From: DATHAP01 sp963762865
GTDB lineage: Bacteria; Actinomycetota; Actinomycetes; JACCUZ01
Length of the DNA: 64,000 nt
Assembly: GCA_963762865.1 (NCBI GenBank)
Contig: CAVXNC010000011.1
Location: 186,001 to 250,000, forward strand
Reading direction: 5' to 3'
Translations under genes and position numbers: made by a program
Shown here: in pieces, positions 43,503 through 52,846 of the stretch
Numbering within the stretch: position 1 is the first letter of the stretch
Layout: each line of letters opens with the position of its first letter
The notes under the pieces: model-generated
The model's input: only the letters and a program-made list of their open reading frames with translations
Told to the model about the DNA's origin: nothing
The model's database searches: none

Positions 43503-46049
43503 TCAGTCGGTCACCACCGCCTTGAGCACGTCCACCCGGGCGGCCGACCTGGCCGGGCCGACCGCGGCGAGGATGCCGGCCACGGCCGCCAGTGCGACGT
43601 ACAGCGTGATCTGCGGGACCGGCACCGAGATGGCCTCGATCCCGTCGTCCTTGAGCGCCTGGGCCAGCGCGACGCCGATGCCGGTCCCGAGGACGGCCCC
43701 CGCCAGCGCTCCGATCAGCGAGATGACCACCGACTCCCAGCGGACCATGGCGCGGACCTGGCCGCGGGTCGCGCCCACCGCACGCAGCAGCCCGAGCTCC
43801 CGGGTCCGCTCGTGGACGGACAGCGCCAGGGTGTTGACGATGCCGAGCAGCGCGATGAGCACGGCCAGCAGCAGCATCACGCTGACGAACGTCAGCAGCT
43901 TGTCGATGAAGCCGCTGGCGACCTTCTCGAACTCCTCCTGGTCGAGAACCCGGGTGTCCGGGTGGTCGGCCAGGGCCGCCGCGACCCGGTCCTTGACCTC
44001 GGTGAGGTCCGCGCCCTCGTCCAGGATGACGATCGCGTTGGCGTCCAGCCGCTCGCCGGCAAAGGCCTCCTGGGCGGGCAGACCGAGGATGTAGTCCGAC
44101 TCGACGAAGCCGCCGGTTCGGTCGTAGATCCCGGCCACCCGCAGCGACTGCTTCCCGGTCTGGGCGAACTCCGCCTCGACCGTGTCGCCGACCTGCCAGC
44201 CGTGGGCCTTCGCGACCTTCTTCTTCACCAGCACGCCGTCGTCTCCCAGGTCGGCCGCGCCGCCTGCCGAGACGTCGAGGTCCAGGGCTGCCTCCGCCGT
44301 CGCAGGGTCGACCGACGAGTAGAACGTCAGCGCCCCGGCGATCCGGGCCTCGCCGAAGCCGGTGGGCGACACCAGCTTCACACCCCGCACCTCGGCTGCC
44401 GCCTTGCTGGCCTCGGGGCTGTAACCCTCGGCCTGTGCGCTGGCGGTGGTCAGGTAGAGGTCCGCGTTCGTCGAGTCGCCGAGGATGCCGGAGAAGGAAG
44501 CCTTCAGCGACGACGCGAAGACGCCCATGCTGACCACCAGGGTCAGCCCGATCATCAGGGCGGCCGCGGTCGACGCGGTGCGGCGCGGGTTGCGCATGGC
44601 GTTCTGCCGGGCAAGGTCGCCCGGGAGGCCACGGAGTCGCAGCGGTGCCCCGATCGCCGCCGCCAGCGGTCGCGCGGCGAGCGGCGCCAGCGTCATCACG
44701 CCCAGGACGACGCCGAGGATGCCGAGCATCACCATTCTCCCGCCGCCACCCGAGTAGAGGCCGGTGAACACACCTGCGAGGCCGGCTCCGCCCATCAGCG
44801 TGCCCAGCACGGCACGCGTCCGCGACGGCGGGCGCGAGCCGGGGGTGGCCTCGCGCAGCGCCTCCACGGGCAGGACCTTGGTGGCCCGGCGGGCAGGGAT
44901 CACCGACGCGACGACCGTGACGAGGGTGCCCACGACCAGCGACACCACGATGGTGCGCGGCTCGACCTGGGTCGCAGTGCTGGGCAGGCTGAAGCCGACC
45001 GCGTCCATCAGGAAGGTCAGCCCCTTGGCCACCGCCACACCGAGTGCCAGCCCCACCGCCGATGCGAAGGCGCCGAGCAGGAACGCCTCGGTCACCAGGT
45101 TGCGCATGACCTGTCGCCGGGTGGCGCCGACGGCGCGCAGCAGCGCGATCTCCCGCGACCGCTGGCTGACGATCATCGTGAACGTGTTCCAGATGATGAA
45201 GGAGCCGACGAACAGAGCGATCCCGGCGAAGACGCCGAACAGGATCGTCACGAACGTGAGGTCCTCGTTGACGGCGTCGGACGACTCCTGGGCAACGGCC
45301 GCGCCGGTCACGGCCTCGGTGCCGTCGGGCACGACCGCGTCCAGGCGCTTCGCGAGCGCGGCGTCGGTGATCCCGTCCTCGGCGCTGACACCGATCGAGT
45401 CGTACGTCGCCGGCTGGCCCAGTACTGCGGCCGCGGTGCTGGTGTCGAAGTAGGCGCCGGTGGTGCCGCCCAGGTCCTTGCTGTCACCGAAGCCGACGGT
45501 GCCGACGACCGTGAACTCCTCGGTCGGACCCCGGAAGAGGACCTTGATGGTGGAGCCGAGCGGGATGTCGTGGTCCTCGGCAGAGCTGGCGTCGATGGCC
45601 ACCTCGTGCCGCCCGCGCGGGGCGTGGCCGGAGAGGATCTTGGTCTCGCCGCGGAGCTGCCCGTCGTCGGGCAGGTTGTAGCCCATCGTCGGGGCGCCGC
45701 CCGCGGTGGTCACCGCCTGGCCCTCGGTGTCGGTCAGCAGGGCGTAGCCGCTGATGCTTCCCTCGGCGGCGCGAACGCCGTCGACGGTGCGGACCTGCTC
45801 GAGGACCGACGCGTCGATGGGGCCACGACTCAGGCCGACGCCGCCGCCCTGGTCGAACGCTGCCTCCTGCCGCACGACGGCGTCGGTGCCGGCGGACACC
45901 TTGCCGAACAGCTGCTCGAAGGCGAGCTTCATGGTGTCGGTGAGGATGAGCGTGCCGGCCAGGAACGCGACACCGAGCGCGATCGAGGCGGTGGTGAGGG
46001 CCAGGCGCAGCTTGTGCGCCAGCATCCCTCGGACCGTTGACTTGAACAT
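43503..46049 (-). CDS. MacB/FtsX-type ABC permease
   Basis: An 848-residue permease with two FtsX domains arranged like the protein at 35216: helix and outer domain (LRLALTTASIALGVAFLAGT), a helix block near residues 255-400 with IIWNTFTMIVSQRSREIALL and RAVGATRRQVMRNLV, a second outer domain and a closing block (LAVLIALLGIVNTLALSVHE). Such permeases couple ATP use in the cytoplasm to outer-face movement, for example export of lipids or peptides or sensing of peptide antibiotics. The ATPase gene lies three bases upstream on the same strand. Substrate unknown. Confidence 0.92.
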   Translation of the reverse strand: MFKSTVRGMLAHKLRLALTTASIALGVAFLAGTLILTDTMKLAFEQLFGKVSAGTDAVVRQEAAFDQGGGVGLSRGPIDASVLEQVRTVDGVRAAEGSISGYALLTDTEGQAVTTAGGAPTMGYNLPDDGQLRGETKILSGHAPRGRHEVAIDASSAEDHDIPLGSTIKVLFRGPTEEFTVVGTVGFGDSKDLGGTTGAYFDTSTAAAVLGQPATYDSIGVSAEDGITDAALAKRLDAVVPDGTEAVTGAAVAQESSDAVNEDLTFVTILFGVFAGIALFVGSFIIWNTFTMIVSQRSREIALLRAVGATRRQVMRNLVTEAFLLGAFASAVGLALGVAVAKGLTFLMDAVGFSLPSTATQVEPRTIVVSLVVGTLVTVVASVIPARRATKVLPVEALREATPGSRPPSRTRAVLGTLMGGAGLAGVFTGLYSGGGGRMVMLGILGVVLGVMTLAPLAARPLAAAIGAPLRLRGLPGDLARQNAMRNPRRTASTAAALMIGLTLVVSMGVFASSLKASFSGILGDSTNADLYLTTASAQAEGYSPEASKAAAEVRGVKLVSPTGFGEARIAGALTFYSSVDPATAEAALDLDVSAGGAADLGDDGVLVKKKVAKAHGWQVGDTVEAEFAQTGKQSLRVAGIYDRTGGFVESDYILGLPAQEAFAGERLDANAIVILDEGADLTEVKDRVAAALADHPDTRVLDQEEFEKVASGFIDKLLTFVSVMLLLAVLIALLGIVNTLALSVHERTRELGLLRAVGATRGQVRAMVRWESVVISLIGALAGAVLGTGIGVALAQALKDDGIEAISVPVPQITLYVALAAVAGILAAVGPARSAARVDVLKAVVTD

Positions 46050-46052
46050 GCG

Positions 46053-46820
46053 TCAGTCCCCCAGGTGCTTCATGTAGTCGAGAACCCGGTCGGCAGTCGG
46101 CTCGCGCATCTCGTCGACGATCCGGCCGTCGGCGAGGAAGACCACCCGGTCCGCGTAGGCCGCGGCGTTGGCGTCGTGCGTGACCATGACCACGGTCTGG
46201 CCCATCTCACGGACCGCGCGGCGCAGGAAACCGAGGAGCTCGGCGCCGGATCGGGAGTCGAGGGCGCCGGTCGGCTCGTCGGCGAAGACCACCTGCGGCC
46301 GGCTGGCCAGGGCGCGCGCGGCGGCGACCCGCTGCTGCTGGCCGCCCGAGAGCTCGGAGGGCCGGTGGTGCAGTCGATCGGTCAGCCCGACCGTCTCGAC
46401 GACCGAGCGGACCCACAGCGCGTCCGGCTTGCGGCCGGCGATGCGGATCGGCAGCTCGATGTTCTCGGCCGCCGTCAGGGTCGGGAGCAGGTTGAACGAC
46501 TGGAAGATGAAACCGATCTGGTCCCGCCGCAGCAGGGTCAGCTTCTTGTCGCCGAGCGAGGTGATCTCGGTGTCGCCGAGGTAGATCTCGCCGGCTGTCG
46601 GCCGGTCGAGGCCGGCCAGGACGTGCAGCAGGGTCGACTTGCCGGACCCGGACGGGCCCATGATCGCGGTGAACTGGCCGGCGACGAGGTCCACGGACAC
46701 GTCGTCGAGCGCGTGGACTGCGGCGTCCCCGGCGCCGTACTGCTTGCTGACGCCGACGGCGCGGGCGGCGGCGCTGGCGATGCCGGTCGTGCTGGCAGTG
46801 CTTCGGGCGGTGACGGTCAT
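46053..46820 (-). CDS. ABC transporter ATPase of the MacB/LolD type
   Basis: A 255-residue ATPase, partner of the permease at 43503. Walker A GPSGSGKSTLLHVLAG, Q-loop FIFQSFNLLPTLTA, signature LSGGQQQRVAAARAL, Walker B VVFADEPTGALD and H-loop VMVTHDANAAAYAD are all canonical. It could also serve the orphan permease at 35216 (inference). The start is ATG at 46820. Its upstream gap is shared with the divergent sensor-kinase gene, which suggests joint control. Confidence 0.94.
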   Translation of the reverse strand: MTVTARSTASTTGIASAAARAVGVSKQYGAGDAAVHALDDVSVDLVAGQFTAIMGPSGSGKSTLLHVLAGLDRPTAGEIYLGDTEITSLGDKKLTLLRRDQIGFIFQSFNLLPTLTAAENIELPIRIAGRKPDALWVRSVVETVGLTDRLHHRPSELSGGQQQRVAAARALASRPQVVFADEPTGALDSRSGAELLGFLRRAVREMGQTVVMVTHDANAAAYADRVVFLADGRIVDEMREPTADRVLDYMKHLGD

Positions 46821-46972
46821 GTCAGGTGTCTCCTCGAGCGGAATGGGGTGGCGGTGCCGCGGTGGCGGGTGCCGCGGTGGCGGCGCCTGGACCCAGGACA
46901 GCGCTGATCGGAGCCGGGCCAGATGTGGATGCGCGCCCGGGCGCCGGCGTCAGCCGACCGGTACCGGCCGGG

Positions 46973-47000
46973 TAGGAGTGCGGCCAGCCCCACCCCAGGG
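46973..47000 (-). promoter_or_regulatory. weaker version of the two-block promoter motif before the ABC transporter
   Basis: On the minus strand: CCCTGGGGTG, 12 bases, CTCCTA. The second block and spacing match the sites at 38545 and 52847; the first block matches in seven of ten positions. It lies about 150 bp before the ATPase start, in the gap shared with the kinase gene. Low confidence taken alone. Confidence 0.3.
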
Positions 47001-47050
47001 GTTCGGCCGAGCCCCTCCGCGCCGGGTCCCGCGCGGAGCAGACTGCGGGC

Positions 47051-48373
47051 ATGCGGCAGTGGTGGGCTGGCGGGCGCTCGACGCACCAGCGGCGTGCCCG
47101 GCTGCTCGTCCTTGTCGGCCTCGGCGGCTTCGTCGTGGGCACGTACGTCGTCGTCGTGCTCGGCGGCGGCGCCCTCATCGGGCAGACCGACTCGCCCAAC
47201 CTCGCGCTCTCGGTCCTCGCCACCGCGATCGTGGCCCTGGGCTTCGAACCGGTCCAGACCCGGCTCGAGACGGCGGCCACCCGGCTCGTGCACGGCGGGA
47301 CCCCGTCGCCGTACGACGTGCTCAGCCGCTTCTCCGAGACGGTCACCGGCGGCTACACGACCGAGGAGCTCCCGGCCCGGATGGCGATGCTGCTGGGGCA
47401 GGGAACGGGCGCCGAGTGGGCCCAGGTGTGGCTGACCGTCCAGGACCGGCTGACCCTGGCTGCCACCTGGCCGCCGGACGCCGCGGCGGACCAGGACCCT
47501 CCGGAGCCGCTCGACGAGGCGGGTGACGCCACCGGCCCCGGCCGGCGGGCGCTGGCGGTGCGCCACGGCGGGCAGGTGTTCGGCGTGTTCCGGCTCCAGG
47601 AGCCCGTCGGAGAGCCACTGACCTCCGTCGAGGAACGCCTCTTCACCGGCCTGGCCGCCCAGGCCGGGCTGGTCCTGCGTCTGGTCGGCCTGCGCGCCGA
47701 GCTCGCGGCCCGTCACGGCGACCTGGTCGTCCGCGCCGCCGAGCTGCGGGCCTCCCGGGAGCGGTTGATCGAGACCCAGGACGCCGAGCGGCGCCGCCTC
47801 GAGCGCGACATCCACGACGGCGCGCAGCAGCACCTGGTGGCTTTGGCAGTCAACCTCCGCCTGGCCGAGACCGTCGCGACCCGGTCCCCCGAACGCGCCG
47901 CGAAGGTTCTCGCCGCGCAGGCCGATGCCGCCCGTGAGGCCATCGAGACCCTGTCCCAGCTCTCGCGCGGCATCTACCCGCGGCTGCTCGCCGAGGAGGG
48001 GCTGGTCCCGGCGCTCCGTGCCGCGGTGGCAACCAGCCCGGTGCCCGTGACGGTCGAGGCGGACGCCGAGCGGCTGCCCACCGCCGTGGAGGCGGCGCTC
48101 TACTTCTTCGCGATGGAGGCCGTGCAGAACGCCGCGAAGCACGCCCGGGCCGGCGGCATCAGCGTCCGCCTCAGCCGGGACGGCGGGGAACGGCGGCTCA
48201 CCGTCGCCGACGACGGCGCCGGCTTCGATGCGGAGCAGGCCGAGCAGATCCGGACCGGCGCAGGCCTGTCCAACATGCGTGACCGCCTCGACGCCGTGGG
48301 CGGCTCCGTGAGCCTGACGTCGGTCCCGGGCCGGGGGACGACGGTGGTGGCGACAGTCGGAGCCGCCCCGTGA
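47051..48373 (+). CDS. sensor histidine kinase (HisKA_3 type), catalytic residues intact
   Basis: A 440-residue kinase of the NarL-partner class. Two membrane helices at residues ~18-40 and ~50-70, a GAF-like region (SPYDVLSRFSETVTGGYTTE, residues ~85-215), a coiled coil, then the dimerisation/phosphorylation helix RRRLERDIHDGAQQHLVALA with the phospho-acceptor His, and an ATPase domain with N-box MEAVQNAAKHARAG, DDGAGFD and GAGLSNMRDRLDAVGG. It is divergent from the ABC transporter. Its stop overlaps the next kinase-like gene (GTGA). No full response regulator is adjacent. Confidence 0.93.
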   Translation: MRQWWAGGRSTHQRRARLLVLVGLGGFVVGTYVVVVLGGGALIGQTDSPNLALSVLATAIVALGFEPVQTRLETAATRLVHGGTPSPYDVLSRFSETVTGGYTTEELPARMAMLLGQGTGAEWAQVWLTVQDRLTLAATWPPDAAADQDPPEPLDEAGDATGPGRRALAVRHGGQVFGVFRLQEPVGEPLTSVEERLFTGLAAQAGLVLRLVGLRAELAARHGDLVVRAAELRASRERLIETQDAERRRLERDIHDGAQQHLVALAVNLRLAETVATRSPERAAKVLAAQADAAREAIETLSQLSRGIYPRLLAEEGLVPALRAAVATSPVPVTVEADAERLPTAVEAALYFFAMEAVQNAAKHARAGGISVRLSRDGGERRLTVADDGAGFDAEQAEQIRTGAGLSNMRDRLDAVGGSVSLTSVPGRGTTVVATVGAAP

Positions 48374-50445
48374 GCCGGGTCGTGACCCGGCCGCGAGTCG
48401 CGTGGGCGCTCGTGGTCCTGACGGTCCTGCTGTCCGTCGCGGACGCTCTCATCACGGCGCAGTACCGGTCGCTGGTCTCGACCGAGAACCTCGCCGAGCA
48501 CGCCTGGCCCGCGGTGATGCTCGCGGCGACCGGCAGCGTCGTGATGGGCGCGCTGATCGTCGCGCGCTACCCCCGGCACCCGGTGGGCTGGCTGCTCAGC
48601 GCGGGTGGCTCCGTCGCGGCATTGTCCCTGTCGTCCGAGGCCTACAGCCTGTGGGCCACCGACCACGGCGGACCCGGCGGCGTCGCCCTCGGCCGCTTCG
48701 TCGGGTGGTTCTCGATCCTGACCGGGGCGTCGTGCACCGTGACGACGCTGACCCTGATCTTCCTGATCGCCCCGGACGGCCGCCTCCCGTCCCGTCGATG
48801 GCGGTGGGTCGTCGCCGTCGCGCTGACCGGTCTGGCCGTCTACACCGCAGGGGTGTTCTCGGTGCCGCCGATGGACATGCGGCTCGACCCGGAGCACGAG
48901 TACGGGACGCTCACCCTCGTCCTGTGGGTCGTCGGGGTCCTGCTCACGACGGTGGCACTGGTGGCCGCCGGCGTCGCTCTCTTCCGTCGTCTGCACCGGG
49001 CGTCGGGCGTGGAGCGCCAGCAGCTGCGCTGGATGGCCGCGTCCGCCACGACGATCGCTCTCGGCCTCGCCATCGCGCTCTTCCTCCCGGCGAGCTGGGT
49101 CGAAGACACCAATGCCAACAACGTGCCGCTCTACGTCGCCTACCTCTTCTTCCCGGTCTGCACGGCGGTCGCCGTGCTGCGATACCGGCTCTTCGACCTG
49201 GACGTCATCATCAGCCGGGCGCTCCTGCTGGCGATCGCCAGCGGGCTGGTCGCGGGCGGCTACGTCCTCGCGGTCATCATCCTCGGTGCGGCCGCCGGGC
49301 GCGGGACGGACGGCTTCTGGCCGTCGCTGCTCGCCACGGCTGTGGTGGCGATGGCCTTCCAGCCCCTGCGCCGGTGGGTCGTGCGGCTCGCCGACCGGCT
49401 GGCCTTCGGGGCGGCAGCGACGCCCTACGAAGCGCTCGCCGACTTCGCCCGCCGGCTCGGCGACAGCCCCGACCCGACCCGCCTGCTGCCAGCCGTCGCG
49501 GACGCGGCGGGCACCGCGGTCAACGCCTCGACGGTCACGGTGCGCCTGCACGTCCCCGGCCGCCCCGACGAGGTCGTCCGGTGGCCGGTCATCGAGGCGG
49601 ACGAGGGGGCACCGGCCGTGGTCTCCGGCAGCCGGACCGAGGTTCCGGTGCTCGACCGCGGCGAACGACTGGGCATCATCGCCGTCGAGATGCCCCCCGG
49701 CCGGTCCCTGCGGGAGCACGACACCCGCCTGCTGCGCGACCTCGGCGAGCAGGCCGGGATCGCCTTCCGCAACGCGCGGCTCTCGGCCGACCTGGCCAAC
49801 CAGGTGGCCGAGCTGGACCGGCGGACGGGCGAGCTGCAGGAGTCGCGGCGGCGGCTCATCACGGCTGCCGATGCCGAGCGGGCCCGCCTGGAGAGGTCCA
49901 TCGCCCGCGAGGTGGTGCCGCACCTCGAGCCGCTCCCGGAGGCGCTGACCGAGCTCGCGGGCTCGGCCGCCACGGGGCTGGACGCGCGACGCCTCGACCC
50001 GCTGCTCGCCGCCGCGACGACCGCGCTGGAGGAGCTGCGCGAGATCACCAGGGGCGTGTACCCCGCCCAGCTGGCCAGGTCGGGCCTCGAGCCGGCGCTC
50101 CGGTCACTCCTCGGTCGCACCGGCGCCGGCTCCCTCTCCGTCGGTCCCGACGGTGTCGGCCGGCTCGACGACCGGGTCGAGGCGACGGCGTACTTCTGCG
50201 TGGCCGAGGCAGTGCGCGGCCTGGGCCCGCCGCTGGCTGTCGCCCTCCGCGAGCTCGGCGGCGAGCTCGAGGTCGTCGTCACCGGCTGCGACGACGGCGA
50301 GCTCTCCATCGCCCACCTTCGCGACCGCGTGGAGGCGGCCGACGGCAGCGTCACGCAGGACAGCAGCGACGGGTCGACCCTGCTGCGGGTGCGGCTGCCG
50401 GTCGCCGGCAGCCGGACCCGCGCCCCCGCCACGGTCTCGACGTGA
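48370..50445 (+). CDS. kinase-like membrane sensor with degenerate catalytic domains (pseudokinase 1)
   Basis: A 691-residue protein related to its neighbours. Seven to eight membrane helices fill residues ~10-310 (VAWALVVLTVLLSVADALIT; a late one is VLAVIILGAAAGRG), then a GAF-like region from about 350 (ATPYEALADFARRLGDSPDP). The phosphorylation helix reads AERARLERSIAREVVPHLEP and lacks the HDG motif; the ATPase-like end has AEAVRGLGPPLAVALRELGG where an N-box (E..NA.KH) belongs. It should not autophosphorylate. GTG start overlaps the previous stop and its stop overlaps the next start, so three sensors are made together. Confidence 0.85.
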   Translation: MSRVVTRPRVAWALVVLTVLLSVADALITAQYRSLVSTENLAEHAWPAVMLAATGSVVMGALIVARYPRHPVGWLLSAGGSVAALSLSSEAYSLWATDHGGPGGVALGRFVGWFSILTGASCTVTTLTLIFLIAPDGRLPSRRWRWVVAVALTGLAVYTAGVFSVPPMDMRLDPEHEYGTLTLVLWVVGVLLTTVALVAAGVALFRRLHRASGVERQQLRWMAASATTIALGLAIALFLPASWVEDTNANNVPLYVAYLFFPVCTAVAVLRYRLFDLDVIISRALLLAIASGLVAGGYVLAVIILGAAAGRGTDGFWPSLLATAVVAMAFQPLRRWVVRLADRLAFGAAATPYEALADFARRLGDSPDPTRLLPAVADAAGTAVNASTVTVRLHVPGRPDEVVRWPVIEADEGAPAVVSGSRTEVPVLDRGERLGIIAVEMPPGRSLREHDTRLLRDLGEQAGIAFRNARLSADLANQVAELDRRTGELQESRRRLITAADAERARLERSIAREVVPHLEPLPEALTELAGSAATGLDARRLDPLLAAATTALEELREITRGVYPAQLARSGLEPALRSLLGRTGAGSLSVGPDGVGRLDDRVEATAYFCVAEAVRGLGPPLAVALRELGGELEVVVTGCDDGELSIAHLRDRVEAADGSVTQDSSDGSTLLRVRLPVAGSRTRAPATVST

Positions 50446-52217
50446 CCTCCCCGTCCGCGCCGCGCCGGCTCGCCTGGACATTGTGCGGGCTCGCGGTCGC
50501 CCTGGCGCTCACGCACACCTGGCTCTTCCTCGGCTGGCCGGCCGCCCGGGAGGGGCCGACCGGCTGGCCGGTCCTCACCTTCGGGCTGCTGGTGTGGTCT
50601 GTCCTCGGGGCCGTCATCGTCACCCGCCGCCCGAGCCACCGGGTCGCCTGGCTGTTCATCGCCGGCGCCGTCCTCGCCGAGCTCGGCAACACGCTCGCCG
50701 CGTTCGAGGCCGTGGCGACGGCCGGACCGCACCCCGACCCGCCCGCGATCTGGGCGCCGGCGGTCTGGCTGGCGCTCTTCCTGGACGTGCCCGAGCCGTT
50801 GATGTTCCTGATCCTGCTCTTCCTGCTGTTCCCCACCGGTCACCTCCCGTCCCGCCGCTGGCGTCCGCTGCTGTGGGCGTCGTGGTCCTCGTTCGGACTC
50901 TTCGTGCTGCTTCTCGCCGTCGTGGCCCCGCCGTGGCGGATCGAGCCGGGCAACCGGGACGAGCTGTTCACCGGAGCCGGGGTGCCGATCGGCATCCTCC
51001 TCGGCACCCTCCTGCTCGAGCTCCTCGCGGCTGCCGCCTCGGTCGTGGTGCGGATGCGCCGCGCCCATGGGGTCGAGCGCCAGCAGCTCCGGTGGCTCGC
51101 CGTGACCTCGTCGATGGTCGCGGTCAGCTTCGTGCTCGCCGCGGTCCTGCCGGTCGACGAGGGCTGGGGCAACTGGCTGCGGGTGCTCCCGCTGCACCTG
51201 TCCGTCGTCGCCGTCGGGGTGGGAGCGGCGCTCGCGATCCTGCGGTACCGGCTCTACGACCTGGACGTGGCCATCAGCCGGGCCATCCTGCTGACCGTCT
51301 CGACCGGTGTCGTCGCGGTCGCCTACATCCTGCTGGTCGTGCTCGTCGGCGGCGCGCTGCCCGACCGGGTCAGCGACGCGTTCTGGCCGTCCCTGCTGGC
51401 CACCGCGGCGGTGGCTCTCGCCTTCCAGCCGGCCCGCCGGAGGATCGTGCGGTTCGCGGACCGACTGGCCTTCGGCCGGCGGGCTGCCCCGTACGAGGCC
51501 CTGGCCCGGCTCGGCCGGAGCCTGCAGGACGCTCCGGGGGCGACGGACCTGATGCGCAACCTGGCTCAGGCGGTGGCCGAGTCGACCGGCGCTCGCCAGG
51601 TCGTCGCCGTGCTCGAGCTGCCGGGCGGAGCCGAGGTGGCCCAGGGCTGGCCGGTCGAGGCAACGGGGCTGGACAGGCCGTCGACGGACTACGTCGTGAG
51701 CGACCACGGGGAGCGGCTGGCCCGCGTGGAGGTGGGGCTGCCGCCGGGACGGCAGCTGTCCCCGGCCGAGGACCTCCTGGTCAACCGGTTGCTCGCGGAG
51801 AGTGCCCTGGCGGTCCGCAACCTCCGGCTGGAACGGGAGCTGGCCGAGCGCGTCGCCGAGCTCGACCGCAGCACCACGGCGCTGCTGGACTCCCGGCGCC
51901 GGCTGCTCCGGGCGCGCGACGAGGAGAAGTCGCGCTTCGCCGAGGCGCTGCGCCGGACGGTGCTCCCCCACCTCCGTCCGCTGCCGTCCCGGCTGGCGGA
52001 GCTGGCCGCCGGCCTGGCCGGCGACGGGTCCGCAGACGCCCGCGAGGTCGACCTGCAGCCGGAGCGCGACGCGGCCAACGCGGCCCTGGAGGACCTACGG
52101 TCCCTGGTCCGGGGCACCGGCCGCGCGACGGTCGGCCAGGCGACAGTCGGTCAGGTCGCGGCGGACGACCAGAGCGCTTCGAGCCGGTCCGGCCCGAACG
52201 CCGACTTGGTGACGTAG
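50442..52217 (+). CDS. kinase-like membrane sensor without ATPase domain (pseudokinase 2)
   Basis: A 591-residue relative of the preceding gene: seven to eight membrane helices over residues ~8-330 (WTLCGLAVALALTHTWLFLG; VEPLMFLIL-type segment VPEPLMFLILLFLLFPTGHL), a GAF-like region (APYEALARLGRSLQDAPGAT), then a coiled coil. The phosphorylation helix reads DEEKSRFAEALRRTVLPHLR with no HDG, and the protein stops after AALEDLRSLVRGTG plus about 40 residues with no ATPase domain at all. Those last residues are antisense to the receiver gene (66-bp convergent overlap), so the 3' end may be eroded. It may act as a heteromeric sensor with the intact kinase. Confidence 0.83.
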   Translation: MTSPSAPRRLAWTLCGLAVALALTHTWLFLGWPAAREGPTGWPVLTFGLLVWSVLGAVIVTRRPSHRVAWLFIAGAVLAELGNTLAAFEAVATAGPHPDPPAIWAPAVWLALFLDVPEPLMFLILLFLLFPTGHLPSRRWRPLLWASWSSFGLFVLLLAVVAPPWRIEPGNRDELFTGAGVPIGILLGTLLLELLAAAASVVVRMRRAHGVERQQLRWLAVTSSMVAVSFVLAAVLPVDEGWGNWLRVLPLHLSVVAVGVGAALAILRYRLYDLDVAISRAILLTVSTGVVAVAYILLVVLVGGALPDRVSDAFWPSLLATAAVALAFQPARRRIVRFADRLAFGRRAAPYEALARLGRSLQDAPGATDLMRNLAQAVAESTGARQVVAVLELPGGAEVAQGWPVEATGLDRPSTDYVVSDHGERLARVEVGLPPGRQLSPAEDLLVNRLLAESALAVRNLRLERELAERVAELDRSTTALLDSRRRLLRARDEEKSRFAEALRRTVLPHLRPLPSRLAELAAGLAGDGSADAREVDLQPERDAANAALEDLRSLVRGTGRATVGQATVGQVAADDQSASSRSGPNADLVT

Positions 52218-52522
52218 GCGGCGGCCCCGGACTCCGCGACGAAGCCTTCGCCGGCCTCCTCGTCGTAGGTCGAGAGGAGCAGCACCACGGGCGGCCGGGT
52301 GAGGGCCTGCAGCCGCCGGGTGGCCTCGAGGCCGTCGATGCCCGGGAGGTGGACGTCCATCAGGACGAGGTCCGGGGCCAGCTGCACAGCCGCCTCGAGC
52401 GAGCCCTCGCCGGTGTCGGCCTCCCCGACGACCTCGAAGCCGTCGGTCTCCTCCACGACGCTTCTCATGGCACGCCGGAATGGCGCCTGGTCGTCAACCA
52501 CCAGGACCCGCACGAGTGCCAT
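52151..52522 (-). CDS. stand-alone receiver-domain protein
   Basis: A 123-residue protein that is only a CheY-like receiver: VLVVDDQAPFRRAMRSVV (acidic pair), LVLMDVHLPGIDGLEATRRL (phospho-acceptor Asp), LLLSTYDEEAG (switch Ser/Thr) and AYVTKSAFGPDRL (Lys). No DNA-binding or output domain. ATG 52522 has GGAGGTG eight bases upstream; an earlier in-frame ATG at 52615 overlaps the stop of the 59-residue gene. It converges on and overlaps the third sensor gene. It could carry phosphate from the intact kinase or act as a phosphate sink. Confidence 0.88.
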   Translation of the reverse strand: MALVRVLVVDDQAPFRRAMRSVVEETDGFEVVGEADTGEGSLEAAVQLAPDLVLMDVHLPGIDGLEATRRLQALTRPPVVLLLSTYDEEAGEGFVAESGAAAYVTKSAFGPDRLEALWSSAAT

Positions 52523-52611
52523 CCGGGACGCACCTCCGGGGAGAAGCATGCCGGTCGAGCGGATCGGGGCGCAGGGGGCTGGCCGCACGGTAGGGGTACG
52601 GATATCCGCCG

Positions 52612-52791
52612 TCATGCGGGAGCCTCAGCGACCGAGGGGGCGGGGTCGTAGCTGGAGAGCAGCACGGTGGCTCCCTGGAGGAAGACCGGGCGGAAGAGCT
52701 CCCCGACGATCCGGAAGAACGCCTCGTCGGCGCTGGACCAGAGGACGGTGCTGGACCGGAGGGTCTCTGCGGAAGCGGCTGCGTTGGTCAT
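52612..52791 (-). CDS. 59-residue small protein upstream of the receiver gene
   Basis: An open frame of 59 codons with a strong ribosome-binding site (GAGGAG, six bases before ATG 52791). The protein starts MTNAAASAETLRSSTVLWSS, has an aromatic-hydrophobic middle (DEAFFRIVGELFRPVFLQGA, then TVLLSSYD) and ends in PSVAEAPA. Not recognised. The middle could form an amphipathic or membrane-touching helix. The stop is 90 bp before the receiver ATG, so both are probably on one transcript, and the promoter carries the two-block motif at 52847-52874. Confidence 0.65.
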   Translation of the reverse strand: MTNAAASAETLRSSTVLWSSADEAFFRIVGELFRPVFLQGATVLLSSYDPAPSVAEAPA

Positions 52792-52846
52792 GACGTGCTC
52801 CTCGGTAGCGGTGGTGGCCGGCGGGTCCGGGCCACGAGATCGACGT

